From NCBI GenBank assembly GCA_018389105.1, contig JACATO010000626.1:868001-932000 (forward strand): a stretch of 64,000 bases of DNA, written 5' to 3'. Shown piece by piece: positions 40,960-52,964 of the stretch. The stretch is from Nautilus pompilius. Its lineage: Eukaryota; Mollusca; Cephalopoda; Nautilida; Nautilidae. A model generated the notes under the pieces. The model searched no databases. It saw only the letters and a program-made list of their open reading frames with translations, and was not told the DNA's origin. The position numbers were made by a program, and so were the translations under genes. The first letter of the stretch is position 1. The number at the start of each line of letters is the position of its first letter.

Positions 40960-41919
40960 ACAATGACGAGGCATGCTGGCTACCGAACGCTGACAAATGT
41001 CACTACTGAACTCTGACCAAGCTTCACTCGATTTTCCGTTTCAAATCGGTTTTCTTTTTCGGTTTTTTGGCACTAACGCTGAGTTTAATCGAGTGCCAAA
41101 TGTTTTTGATGGGATTGAGATCCGGGCTTTGAGCCAGCTGCCATCAAAGCCTTGACACTCCTAGCTGTGTGGATGGGGGCGTTGTCCTGCTGATAAATGG
41201 CCATCAAGAGCATGTGGTCACACATATATGGTTCGACAATGTCCGAGATGATCTTAGCATAGTCTTGAGCATTCATTCAACCCTCCATGTGATGCAACAG
41301 ACCGATACCAGACGACTGAAAACAGCTCCAAACCAGGGCCAAATCTCCCCCTGCCTACAGAGCCAGTCAAGTGTAAGTAGGATGGTTTTTCTCAGGCACC
41401 GATCATCAAACGTACACCCAATCCGCCAAGTGGACCCTCACGAATTTGCTTTCATCGGAAAACAACACTAGGGACCACTGGGCCACAGTCCAGTGGAGAG
41501 GGTCGCGAGCCCACTGTAGTCGCTTTTGACGATTGTCCAGACCGATGAACGGCTTCTTCTGTGCCAAATCGCCCAAACAGTCCCATGCGGATCAAACACC
41601 AGCTGATGGTGCATGAGGCCAATTGGATCCCATGGTGCCTTGACGTGGCAGTCTGGATATCAGTGGAAGTGCAGAATCAGTCAGAGTTCGATATGCAGGC
41701 GATCAGATGATCCTGTTGAGCCGTCGTTTTCCGCTGTCTGCTGGCTTCACGTTTCGAAATTAGGCTCCCATCGGCTTTCCAAGATTTCAGGGTGCGAGAT
41801 ATCGTCGACTGATTGCAACTGATACGATCTGCAATGACCCACTCGGTTTCACCATCTTCTTTCATGTGAACGATTGTGGCCCGCTGTTTGGGGGTCAAGC
41901 ATCGGGCTCTCGGCATCAC
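40960..41919 (-). pseudogene. Tc1 transposase, inactivated
   Basis: From the ATG near 41913-41919 the reading gives PRARCLTPKQRATIVHMKED, then VIADRISCNQSTISRTLKSW, the N-terminal helix-turn-helix that binds the element ends. FSDESKF near 41450 holds the first catalytic Asp. QQDNAPIHTAR near 41180-41150 holds the second. SPDLNPIKNIW near 41130-41095 is the third catalytic block, but Lys stands where Glu is required. Frames change between these blocks and several stops intervene. From the second Asp to the third catalytic codon there are 76 nt against the ~102 expected for 34 residues, so about 26 nt are missing. A final SMPRH-like segment near 40965 matches the family's C-terminus. The protein is certainly non-functional. 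Confidence 0.92.
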
Positions 41920-42220
41920 TAAATTGAATAAAAATGAATCAGAATTGTGGAAAATGACAGTTTTTTCATATTTATATTCTACTATCCTAAACTATTATAG
42001 CACAAAATATATATTATCATTTTTTTGTAGTTTATGCAACACTTTTGCACACACCGATTTCATGCAAATTATTTTATTAATATTTAAATTTTGACTGTGC
42101 AATTACAAAATGGATCTTAGTGTTATAAATCGTTTAAAGACACCAATACCTTTCAATTAAAACAGAAAACATAAATAGTTACTAATTTCTACAAAATAAG
42201 AACCCATTTTCTAAGTCTAG

Positions 42221-42252
42221 TTATTTTTATGCAAGACTTTTGCACACCGCTG
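42221..42252 (-). repeat. Tc1 right terminal inverted repeat
   Basis: Thirty-two bases, the perfect reverse complement of 40633-40664, followed by the TA duplication. Confidence 0.97.
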
Positions 42253-42889
42253 TATATCCTAATAGCACAAAATGTGATCACTATTTTAATTAATGTAATT
42301 CAGCATGGTTTTCATGACTTAACTAAATAAACTGACTAATTTGTATGTTCATCAGCAAAATTTCATAAACAGATTTAAAAAAAAAGAAAATTGTTTAATG
42401 CAAAGCCAGTTTTGAGAACTAGCCTGTAAAGTTAGTGAACAATTTTCAAACGTCATCTGAAACCATGCATACAGCTATTTATTTATATTGGTAAAACATA
42501 ACTGGCCAGTTGAATACATTTAATAGAGTAGATATTTGTTATCAACTTCTCAGTGCTTAGAAGCCTATTAATAACCAGCAGTTTGAATTAATAGTAACAA
42601 TCTGAACATCCACACAACCAGGTAATTGACTTTTATTGGCCTTTACAGACAGATACAACAATATAGGGAATAAAACAATAATTAAAACAATATCTGCCTG
42701 TAAAAGCTCATGATGGTATTTTGTTTCTTTGAAGTTACTGGCTTGGGTTTGTGTGTTTAATGGCCACTAAGTCCATTGTGAACAGTGTGGAAAAAGTTGA
42801 GTAGCTGTACATAGGAATGCAAAATGTGTAGTGCTACCAAGAGTTCAGGAAAAGTACAGAGAGGTGGAATGAGTTGATCATCATATTAG

Positions 42890-43545
42890 TCTTGTTCAGG
42901 CTTACAAATTGTCTCATCAGAATATAACCACTTTGTTTCCTGGATCCACTCTTCACGATCAAGCTCGCTAAAAGTCACTAGTTCATCATCAGCCAAGACC
43001 AGCTGCTCAAATTAAGCACTAACATCTTCAGTGAGAGGGAATCATTAACAAAGACATCTAATGAAGTTTCCTCAGTATCATAGGTCAGCAACCTGCAGCA
43101 GTTGGCAATTGCCTGAGGTTTCACATATTGCCATACTTCAGCAAGCATACTTTGGGCATCATCATTTTTAACATCAATGATCCTGGCGTTTGAGGTTCAT
43201 GATCATGCCATGATTACATGAGCTAAAATGCAGTAGTAGTGTTTAGAGAGAACTAAAAAGTGATGTTTGCTAGGTTCACAAGCTGTTGGTGAATTGAACA
43301 GTTGTCCAACACCAGACATATGAGTCAACTCTGTAAGTGGAGCTCCTTGTCCCAATGACATTTGTCATCCAGGCTTTTGGTGAATGTCTGTATACCATGG
43401 GTAGTTTGTCCAAATACTTGGGAAAGCTCCAAGAACACTTCAACTTCCCAATCATCAACAATGGTCATTTGTTTGCAGACTGAGAGACATGTAGTCCTTA
43501 GTTGTTTTCCTCACCAGAAAGGATTTCATTCTTGCATGGTGACCA
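42890..43545 (-). pseudogene. pogo/Tigger-type transposase fragment
   Basis: On the minus strand, LPMVYRHSPKAWMT (about 43410-43360) matches a block just before the second catalytic region of Tigger transposases. After a frameshift, LVLDNCSIHQQLVNLANITF (about 43312-43255) matches the LDNCxAH catalytic block and the NI-x-FLPPNTTS region behind it. Remnants of the NTT block follow with two stops. A DELVTFSELDREEW-like acidic tail lies near 42990-42950. Frameshifts and stops mark it as dead. No N-terminal DNA-binding part or terminal repeats were found. It is a different lineage from the copies at 53 and 62 kb, judging by the LDNC block. Confidence 0.72.
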
Positions 43546-43593
43546 CTGAAAATTAAAAACAAAAAAATATTTGATTAATGTTTTGTTTCTTTT

Positions 43594-43612
43594 GTGTGTG
43601 TGTGTGTGTGTA
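43594..43612. repeat. (GT)n microsatellite
   Basis: About nine GT dinucleotides. Confidence 0.9.
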
Positions 43613-46600
43613 GCTCTTTGTCTGCTCTGCTGATTGCTATTTCTTATCAGTCATAGCTGGTATATTGTATTAAAATCCCTCTCCCCTTCATCAAAATTTT
43701 GCTCAAGGTAGACTTTCTGATGCAATGTTTACGTTGAACTTCTGTCTTTTTGAGAGAGAGACCAATGCAACTGTTTCTTTACCATCATGTGGACAACAGA
43801 TCACCTGCCTCTCTGCATACAATGTGTTCAATGTAGTTTCTCAGTACAAAGATAAGCTGGAATAATACAGGCAATGGAATGCTACCCAAGTGTGGCCATC
43901 TGGTGTTCATTGATTGTTGTTTAGTATTCCATCTTGTGAGGATGGAGCCATAATGTTGTTACTATAACTAATCAGTAGGGCTTTGCTATTTCATTAGTTT
44001 GTGGAGGCTCTATGCCTATAAATAATGTATTGTGCTTTTTTGCTGTGTAGACTCTTCTGCTGCTTGTCATTATGATTGTGCACTATCTTTTTGTTGTCCA
44101 GTTCTTTGTGAACAGTTATTGATATTCAATGTAGCATCGCACAAACAAACATTCATCTCACTGGAGGAAAGACACTGGAAAGATTCAGAGTTGGAGCAGG
44201 TAGTGTGCACTGCTTTGATTAGTTGATAAGAGAGGTAGATTTGTATTAACCTGCAGGATGGTTGACAATACTGGAAAGTTTCCATTATCAGGGTTGATAA
44301 TGATGAGCCCATACTGCATCACAGTTGCTAAACAATTAAAATGACAAGGGAGGGGCACTTCTAAGTTGAATCTTTGAATATGAAACTATTTTTGTTGACA
44401 GCACAAACATTTATCAAGCAACAGATTATTGAACCCGTACTGTAATATCAGTTTTTTTTGTATTTTTATTTAACATAACATTACAATATATAATATCAAC
44501 TTATTAAAAGCTACATTTAAAAAAAGTTGAAAGGATTTTGCTAATACAGTAAATAAAATGTATCAGTAGCAGCACCCATTGTCACCAAGAATGCAGCTAA
44601 TATTGTAAAGGTGATATGAATGTGGACATTCAACACAATTCTGACTGCTATAGTTTTTCATTACCTGAATATTTATCACTGTTCAAACACTAATACACAT
44701 CATTCATCTCCATATACAACTGAATGATGATTTTCAGCAGGTATTATGGTCTCCAGCAAACCATGATTGCAAAGAGAAAAGCCCATCATGACATATACAA
44801 GGTTCTGAGACATGATTTACTAAATTACAAGTTAAATTGTTTTCATTATATAGCAAAATACGTTTAATAAAGCAACCTGTGATCCAGCACCAGGCCAAAC
44901 TATGTGCTTGTCAGTGCATGTGTTTAGATTTTTAATGTTCTGTGAAAACATTTTATTACTTATTTCTCCAATAAACATTCATTTCTTTGAATTATTTTAT
45001 AGTGTCATTAAAGAAGAGCCCTTCATTTTGCTAATGTTAGTACTATGGCAAAGCTATACATACTGTGTTTAGTCTTACCAGTACTGTAGATAAGGAAAGC
45101 CACCATCTGCTACATACAGTACTGTTGTTCATTCTTCACTTAATTTAGGTGAATTGTTGTTGTTGTAATTTCCTGTATTATAGGTAAATTATGCCTATTA
45201 TTTAACTATGTGGTTATAAACTGGCACATTACCTAATTCAGCACCTATATAGTTCAGTACTTGCAGGATTAAAGGAATTATACTGTAAATATTCCATCAA
45301 AAAGTGATTTTATATTAAAGAAATAATAACATTTCTTTATTTAATAAGACTAGCCTGCATTTGAAATTAAAGAAAAAATAGAATGAATTTCACATTTCTG
45401 TCACTATTTCAGTTAAAGTAATCTGCAGAAAAAGTCTTCATTAATGTTAAAGTTTACAAATTATAAATTATTAATAATATTTAAGGAATGATGTTTCTAA
45501 CAAATGAAGATGCTATGGCTAAAATTAAAAACCAATAAGTTTTTAAATATTCAGAATTTTGTAATTTTACAGATCAGCTCATGTAGATTGAACCACCATT
45601 ATTTTACTTTGTGGCTGAACTCTTAAACTTTTCCCTTTCAAAATGGTCCAAATTTGCCAGGCCATCTGCCCAAAAACACTCAGGCATTGATGAGTCATTT
45701 AATGATCATTTCCAGTTATACTTTAGATAGTACATGCAAAATGATGCTGATCCACATTATCACTTCCTCTGGTTACCTAGATTGCTTCATTTTCCAGTAA
45801 AAATGATTTTACTAGTGAAGCTACAACTGTGAACCATGTGCATTACCTACTTAATTTACTTGATACATGATAGAATCCAATAGTGAATGCTTTCCTTCTG
45901 ATGATATGGAGTTATCAAGTGTTCATACCACAAACCCCTCATCATTCAGCTGGTCATAGAGTGAGGCAGCATAGAGGAATGCAAGGTTATCGATTTAAGT
46001 TCAAACCATCTGCAGCCAATCAACATGCTAGTGTTTTCGCAGTCCACTGGCCTGAAGATTGTAGTATCTGATTACTTAAGAGCAGTGCATTTCTTTGATG
46101 AGCTGATATCATAAGATTTCTTCCACCATGCAGCTGGGGAGTCTAACAATTATGTCACGCTAACCCAGCACCACCTAGATTATATTCTATGCCATCCATT
46201 GAAGATTATTAAAATGAGGACAATAGACTTAGTGTTAAAAGTAATGACTGTGAGGAGATTCAAGAAATTTAATCAGTATTGGCACCTCTCTGACAACGGT
46301 AGTGAGATTTCACTTTTTTTTACTTTTTTGCACTATAAATTAAATTTTCCATTTTGTTTTCTGGACATAATTTCTTTTCATTTGGATTACTGAACTGTGG
46401 GATGAATCAGGTAAATGAATTTTGATGCAGCCATCTTGGAAATTATCTGAATGTTTGTGAATGTAAAATATTGCATTTTCTGAATGAATGTCAGTATTTT
46501 TATTTTAGGATCAGATAACAACGCATTGACCACATAAATGTCCAATTTACTTTATTTCCTACAGTGAAGCAAAATCTTTGATTTCCTTTGAGTAATACCT

Positions 46601-47251
46601 TCTTTTTTGTCAGTTTTCTGACTACTGAAAATGTATGCCTGCATGTGGTTCTTCCAAACCTTTTCAAATCATGTGAGGCTAATGAAATTACGTGCTTTCT
46701 GTTGTGTGTATTAACCCTGTTTTACAGAAGTTTAACAACATGGAAAGACATCAATGGATATGTAGAAAGAAATGTGTATATTTTGATGAGAGCAGTTATA
46801 CATTTTTGCACAGAAAAAGTGAATGATTGCTTATGATATAAATACTTCTAGCTTCTACACGACTAAAAAGCAGATAGACTGCACCATAGGCATGTTTAGT
46901 GGGGTAGGCCTTTCGAAATGACAGGTTATTTCAGCAAAGTGTGCACTTCCACCATACAATGTTGTGTTTTAGAAAGCCATAGATAATACCAGAGATTGGT
47001 GCATCCAATCACCGTCATCAAGAGGCTGAAATCAAACAATATAAGGTGTAGAGACTGTTGAACATCATTGTCATGCATGTGGCAACACACCACAACTGCC
47101 CTTAAGGTAGAACAGATCCCACTGGCATCTTCCACTGGTCATTGAAATGCATCAAATAACATTACACAGGATTTTGATCCTCGTGACTAACCAGCATTCC
47201 AAACATACCATGATGATTTGTATTGTTGACATTTGTGGAAAATAAATTGCC

Positions 47252-47879
47252 TCCAAGAAAAGAAAAGTGGACAGTCAATACAGAATGTTTAAAAAAAGGA
47301 TAAAAAAGGCACAAAAGCTGTGCTTATTTTCTTACAAAAGTCTGGCAGTTTTTAGGGAGTATAATATGAATTGTCACTATAATTACAAGCATAGCTGTCA
47401 AATGAAGAAAAAATTTTTAAAAGTTACAGAAACAGTAAAACCATGTTCAGTAAACAAAACACTGAAGAATTGCTACCAAAAAATATATGGTGGACACAAA
47501 ACTAAGACAAGATTTGCTTGATAGTAAAGAACTGTGTTGAAAGACACAATTTGCCCAGGTGGAAAGTTGGCTAGTGTCACAATAAACAGTCTCCCAACTT
47601 AATAAGTAAAAGTATTGAATTTTTAAAGAGAACTGAAGAGAAAGTCAAAGAAATTAACCCAAATCAAGGAGACGTGCAGCATCCACCAGAAGGTGCTTTG
47701 TAAAAGTGATAAGTACTTGAACCATGTGTTAAGCACACTCATTAAGCCTGTCAATTTTATTCAAATTCACCTAAAGTTCATTGCCCTGCTTGATGATAGT
47801 GCAAAGCACACATTTTGTATCATGGAAAAAGTGCTGAAGTGTGTGGGAGAACTAAATGAAGAAATCAACATTTTTTTAA
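47252..47879 (+). pseudogene. hAT transposase (SCAND3/GTF2IRD2-like), N-terminal half
   Basis: The reading starts SKKRKVDSQYRMF. It continues with SLAVFREYNMNCHYNYKH, the BED-like zinc finger of this hAT group; the cysteine pair is damaged (CLFSYK in place of CLICNE-like text). After a deletion of much of the catalytic region, TCSIHQKVLCKSDKYLNHVL (from 47672) and LIKPVNFIQIH match the conserved IHQ-LC and VNFIR blocks. The last part, KVLKCVGELNEEINIFL, runs to 47879. There the frame is cut by the inserted TTAA element, and the rest of the hAT protein resumes at 51583. Direction is plus, opposite to the host gene. Confidence 0.82.
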
Positions 47880-50800
47880 CATGCCCATCATGAGCCAGTT
47901 AGTCAGTTTCTCATTGGTACCAAAACCCAAATCATTGTGAAAAAAAAAATTTCGTTTTTATTTTTTGTTTGAGAATTTCCGTGGGTGGAGAGAAGCCGTT
48001 TGCTGCTCTCTATTTTATTTTCAGTATATCATGTGAAAAATTATTGAAAAATCTCTTCCCCGATTTTGTAGGTAGAAATTCTAGTGAAGCATTAATAATG
48101 TCTAGTAAAATGAAAGAAGCACCTTGAATTACGTGCAAATGCAAGAGAACAAGATGCCCAATCTGTTTTAGCTTCTTGCATTGTGGTTATGATTGTGATG
48201 GCTTGGATATAGAAAGCAGACTTTCTTGAAAAGCAGGTGAAGTCCAGCCTGTGAAATCAAATAATGCAGGAAAGCAATCATGTCAGTCAACTGTTTCTCG
48301 TTTGGATTCCAATGATGGTATCCTCAAGGAAGAAACTGTGTTGTCAGATGGGGCACACAGTGAATCACTGCCTAGTGAACAGTACTACAGCTGATATTGC
48401 TGGGCCTTCATCAGGGCTCATCCCAAGAGAATTGAATTTATGGAATTTTCAAGTCTTTTTCAGGATTGATGGTAACTCCACCCGCAATTTTGAGAGCAAA
48501 GAACGATGATGACAAGCCAAATTGATCTTGGAGCTTCCAAATGGCAATTTCATTGTACATTTTTGTGTTACGATTCTGCGTTTAGTATATTCTGTGTTGG
48601 TTCCATATGACATTGAAGGTCTAATGAAGGCAGTTGTGGAAAAATTGAATGGAGAATTGGGGAAAACAAGTTACGGAGATCTGTTGACTATGATGGTCAG
48701 TGTTCAACATATATTGCCACCAAGAAGTATCCAGAGAAAAGTGCTACTAGCACCTTTGTGTTCAGCTATGAGTCTAAAATTGTTGAAGACATTGATCAAC
48801 CCATTTGGTAAGATAGAATTTCAAACAGGCATCACAAATTATCAAAGGTTGATTGCCAGACAGAAGATACAAAACCCAGAAAACAGCATATGTCATTATT
48901 AAGAATCAAATGTCCAGAAGGCTGTAGAATTTATTTCTTCACTGACGAATATAAAAACTCTGTCATGGGAACAGATACTTTTTTGCTTGATGGAGAAGAA
49001 TTAGTCCTGCCACAATTTATGCAAATGAGAATCAAAGAGTTTGTCTACCACGACTATTTGGAATGAGTGCTAGTGAGGATAGAATTTCATGCGGATCTTT
49101 TATGAAGCTTCTTTCTTCATTGACATCTTTTGATCAAAAAGCTCGAAAAGCAGTTGATTATGCTGGTGAAATTTTACTTTATGACAATTTAGATATGCTC
49201 AGCAGAATAATTAGTACCTTGGTGGATGAAGTGCAGCAAGCTCTATGTTTATGTTCATGAAATATGGATTTGACAACATGCATCTGGAAAAAGATCATTC
49301 TCCATCTCACGACTTGGTTTTTGCACTGTCAAAACATTCAACAGAAAGCTGGGGTGTACAATGCAGCAAGTGTCAGATTCCGTTTCATATTAAGCATCTC
49401 CTAAGAAAAATGACTGACGGAAAGCCCCATAGTTTGTTATGTAATTGCAAGGATAAGTTGAAACTTATGATTGCCACATAGCTTGCATGCACAATCAGAA
49501 AAGCCAAATCACATCGGTACACAAAAATCTTGCAACAGATGAAGTGATCCTTGTTATCAACTACAAGATGAAGTATGAACCTGTATATTTCTGAGAAAAT
49601 ATGGAGCACTACAGGAAAAATGGCATATCATGGCTTGGATATATGGTCTACACACATGATTCCACCACCAATAACAGATACAAGACTGCATTGCCTTCCT
49701 TTCCATTTACAAAAATGTGATGCGTTTGAAGCATTTTCCAAATGAAAGAAAAAGTTACATGCAGTCAGACAATGCAAAATTCTACCAAAATGGTGTCTTG
49801 CTCTTGAGTATGCTGTTAGTGAATAGGAAACATGGTTTGGAACTCAGAAGTTATGTCCACACTGAAATGCAAGATGGTAAAGGACTGATTGATGCACATT
49901 TCACCATCGCCATGATGTTGGTAATGACTTTCATGAATATGGGATTTAATGTCATTTCTCCAATGCAGCTATTTGAAGCCCTTCAAAGTAATGGTGAACT
50001 TCAGAACACGATGGTTTTCCTGTTTACTCTGTTTCATAATAAAGTTTATCAATTGTTGGGCCAGCATTACAGTCGTACTTTCAGATTCTTTGGTAAGATC
50101 AAGAGATCTAATGAGGTGATTGTTGATGGTGATCAGCTGCATTTGTAGGAGTATTCATCCATTGATCCAGTGGGTATCGATATCTCGAACATTGGAGATC
50201 CAAAGTTTGCAAGTGCTCGCCCTGGTGCATCTGATGAAGAACTCAATTGTGGAGAGGATAAGAAAGTTGATGAATGGTAGGCGACGAAGTAATTCATGAA
50301 AACACTGATGAGGAATACATGACATTAGCCATGGAAGAACAAGAAACAAGAGCAACATTGACAGGACGTTTTTTCGTAACCAGCTTGATGAATGGCAATG
50401 CACTTCAAAATGGTAGACCCAAAAGCAGCAATAGGAAGAAAAGATGTGGTAATGTTTTTCAGGTTCATAATGGATTTAGAAAGAGACAGCATCAGTGGGA
50501 GGAAACTGGTACGTTGGATGATCAGGGCCATGATGCATTGCAGCATGAAGATGAGACTAAAATGAATGCTATTGTCTGTACATTACAACATGATTATGAG
50601 AACAAGGACTCCAAATGCAGTGTAAGAAGATTTTTGCTTGCACCATCACGAAAACGAGTGTGCAAAAATGTTAGATACAGCAATGATCTTTTTTCATTCG
50701 ACATGCTACCAAGCTCGTGAGTGAAGGAAAGGTTGAGCATTTGTAGACGAATGCTGCCCAATGAGGCAGTGATGATACAGATTCTATTAGCATGAGTGGC

Positions 50801-51578
50801 AAAGTTGAGAACGAGGTGGAAACAATCCTGGAAGACTATATGACGGAAACCTTCCTGTCTGAATGGGCAAGATGACCTGTGTATGGTAAAATTTATGGTG
50901 CCAAGTACATTGAAAAATTCAGAGGATTACAAGAAATGTTTATAAAGGAGGTCAAAGGCAAGAGAAACAAAATGGGTCCAGGTCGAATGCTTGAAGCTTT
51001 GTCAAAGAAGTACCTCGATCGATCTGACCTTCCTTCAGATACTGAAATTCAACAGTACATCACAAGTTTGACAGCAAAATTCAAGAAGTATCGGTTGTTG
51101 AATATCACAGTATGAGGAGTTCAGGAGCCACTCCAATCGACAATAATGAGAATTGTTACAGCCAGCAACTACGCAACTAGTTCTGCAGCAGCACTGGTGA
51201 TGTTCAAGGAAGATAGTCAGATGAACAGCTTTCTTTCCAATGCTAAAATTAAAAGTTTTATCAATTTGTTGAAGCAGAATGGGAGGTGGCGCACAGCAGA
51301 TAGTCAGAATAGATAAGGTGCGCTGCCTGCTTCCCATGTTGTATTGCCTTGTGACTATATTTACATACTTTAGTATACATTTGTACTGTGTAGTGCTGAA
51401 AACTCAAATGCCTTTAACCCTTTCTGTTTTTTCAATTTACGTTCCAAAAGACATTTTGAAATCTGAGAGATGCAATACATTCAATAACACTATTTCGGTT
51501 GCTTCCACAATGACGACCTAGGTAATATCAACAACCCCATAGTAAAGAATGACTACCTGGCTTGTGAGGGAGGGTGTG
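47880..51578 (+). mobile_element. 3.7-kb TTAA-flanked DNA transposon nested in the hAT element
   Basis: TTAA lies at 47876-47879 and again at 51579-51582. Between them a 3,699-bp unit has imperfect inverted ends. The left end reads CATGCCCATC then ATGAGCCAGTTAGTCA. The right end, read inwards, reads CACACCCTCCCTC then ACAAGCCAGGTAGTCA. The hAT protein reading stops at the left TTAA and resumes after the right TTAA, which independently fixes the boundaries. TTAA duplications occur in piggyBac and Kolobok elements, among others. The ends start with CAY rather than CCY, and I do not recognise the encoded protein as either family, so the superfamily is left open. The interior is listed separately. 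Confidence 0.8.
48134..51115 (+). pseudogene. Protein of the nested TTAA element: CXC-like cluster, possible RNase-H-like core
   Basis: Open pieces in changing frames line up as one decayed protein. At 48134-48226 a cysteine cluster (CKCKRTRCPICFSFLHCGYD) resembles CXC-type zinc domains. At 48904-49065 RIKCPEGCRIYFFTDEYKNS appears, followed by an acidic FLLDGEELVLPQF run. At 49060-49480 come a helical segment and a CSKCQIPFH zinc-ribbon-like motif. At 49717-50148 YMQSDNAKFYQNGVLLLSML leads into HTEMQDGKGLIDAHFTIAMM, a D-N plus E-DGKG-D arrangement as in RNase-H-like integrase cores. At 50879-51115 the block MGPGRMLEALSKKYLDRSDL closes it. I have a memory of similar uncharacterised proteins in molluscs and cnidarians but cannot name the family. 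The many frame changes and stops make it a pseudogene. The assignment as a transposase is inferred from the terminal repeats. Confidence 0.6.
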
Positions 51579-51582
51579 TTAA

Positions 51583-52180
51583 AAATGAAGAAAAAAATCC
51601 TCAGCTAAATGATGCAGATTAGCTCTTTGACTTCGCTGTTGATGTTATGGAGGCATTTAAATGAATTGAACCTGAAACTGCAGGGTTGCACATGAACTGC
51701 ACTCAACTGTGAAAGCATTCAAAGTCAAACCACTCCTGTTTTAAAGGCAGTCAAAGGACAATGTGTTTTGCACATTCCCTAACTTTGCAGAATAAGTATG
51801 CAGCAAGATGCTGAATGATTTACATGAGAAGCTTTGCCATTAGTTTGTTGACTTTAAGAAAATTGAAGAGCTGGAGCTGCTGTCTTGTCCATACCTCTGA
51901 CTGTAAGAAAGCTCCAGACTTCAAATAGAACTTATCAAATTACAATGTCATTCACAGCTCTTCAATTCTAAGAGCCTACAAAGGTTTTACTCATCACTGA
52001 ATGAAACAAAATTCTCTAATCTGATAGATTTTCCCAAGAAAATGCTGGTTGGCATTGTTTGGTTCCATCTATGTTTGAGCAAACATTTTTTATTGAAGAA
52101 CAGCAACAGGCTGAAGCTGGTTCACAAATAACTGATGAACAACTAGGAGCAATACTGCATATCTCCATATTAGAATAGGT
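51583..52180 (+). pseudogene. hAT transposase, C-terminal half
   Basis: Resuming after the right TTAA, NPQLNDAD then LFDFAVDVMEAF match the WL-DFAF-VDVM block of SCAND3/GTF2IRD2-type hAT transposases. Next come HELHSTVKAFKVKPLLF, MLNDLHEKLCH, FVDFKKIEELELLSCPYL and RLQIELIKLQCHSQL. The final part, FSNLIDFPKKMLVGIVWFHL, corresponds to the dimerisation region, where intact copies read FPNL...LFGSTYVCE. The FGSTYxCE signature is eroded. Several stops and frame changes are present. Together with 47252-47879 it accounts for one hAT gene split by the nested insertion. hAT terminal repeats and 8-bp duplications were not identified. Confidence 0.82.
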
Positions 52181-52964
52181 GCATCACTTAGAAAAATTTT
52201 AAAATCTACAGGCAGCTTCACATTTCCCACTGAGATGTTGGTACAGTGTTTTATTTATTCTTATTTAAAGAGAAAAAAAAAAAAAAACAGACACAAACCC
52301 TCATACTCTTACATTTTAAATGCCTCAGAATGCATCAATAATTGTAAATTACTTAGTTTTTAAAATACATTTTTGATATATAATCCATTTTTTCAGATTA
52401 AATATGGCCTTCCAAAACCTGAATCCTGGACCTTCCCTGCCATGCATCACATCCATTAACCCTGTTGTGTTGTGAGAGCCTTGGTTTCCCTACCCCTGTC
52501 TGGGGTATTACCTTGCCAGGATAGTATCACACCAAAGACTTGTAAGCAGTTGCTAGCAGCCAAGATGTGATTCAAGGTCCACTATTTCCATTGATCTGAT
52601 TGTCAAACAATGGCTAGGCAATCACAGAAACCAAAATGAATTCCAAACAGTCTTACTTGAAGAAAAAAAAAGTAAACATTAATCCTTACATACAAATTCT
52701 AAGCTAAATAAAAACTGAAGTTGGGAGTGGACAACAAATTATACAAAATCAAACAAGATGTTCAAGTCAGTATTTATGTTAGTTTGAAAAAGTTTGAAAA
52801 TGTTCATAAATCTGCAGTAAATGTGAAAACCCTTGAAAATTAAATAAATATTTTTCTTTTAAAAAATTACAGAAAAGCAGATGCTCACTTTGAAATTTCA
52901 TTGGTTAATTTTGAAAACACTGAACAAAACTAACATTAATTAATTCTGAATTTAAAAAATATAT

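Larger units (their letters stand above)
40633..42252 (-). mobile_element. Tc1/mariner element, complete ends, IR/DR type
   Basis: This 1,620-bp element is flanked by TA dinucleotides (40631-40632 and 42253-42254). Its terminal 32 bp at each end (40633-40664 and 42221-42252) are perfect inverted copies beginning CAGCGGTGTGCAAAAGTC. A related motif recurs ~200 bp inside each end (about 40834-40857 and 42033-42060). This gives four repeats in the IR/DR arrangement known from Sleeping Beauty-like Tc1 elements, where each end carries two transposase-binding repeats. The transposase frame lies on the minus strand, the same strand as the host gene. The element sits entirely within the 14-kb intron. 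Confidence 0.95.

Noticed and set aside
41169-41822. Plus-strand open frames of 100 and 69 codons
   Set aside because: These are shadows of the Tc1 transposase on the opposite strand.
44032-44312. Possible N-terminal part of the 43-kb Tigger transposase
   Set aside because: The only suggestive text (FISLEERHW) is on the plus strand, opposite to the transposase fragment, and does not continue as a helix-turn-helix.
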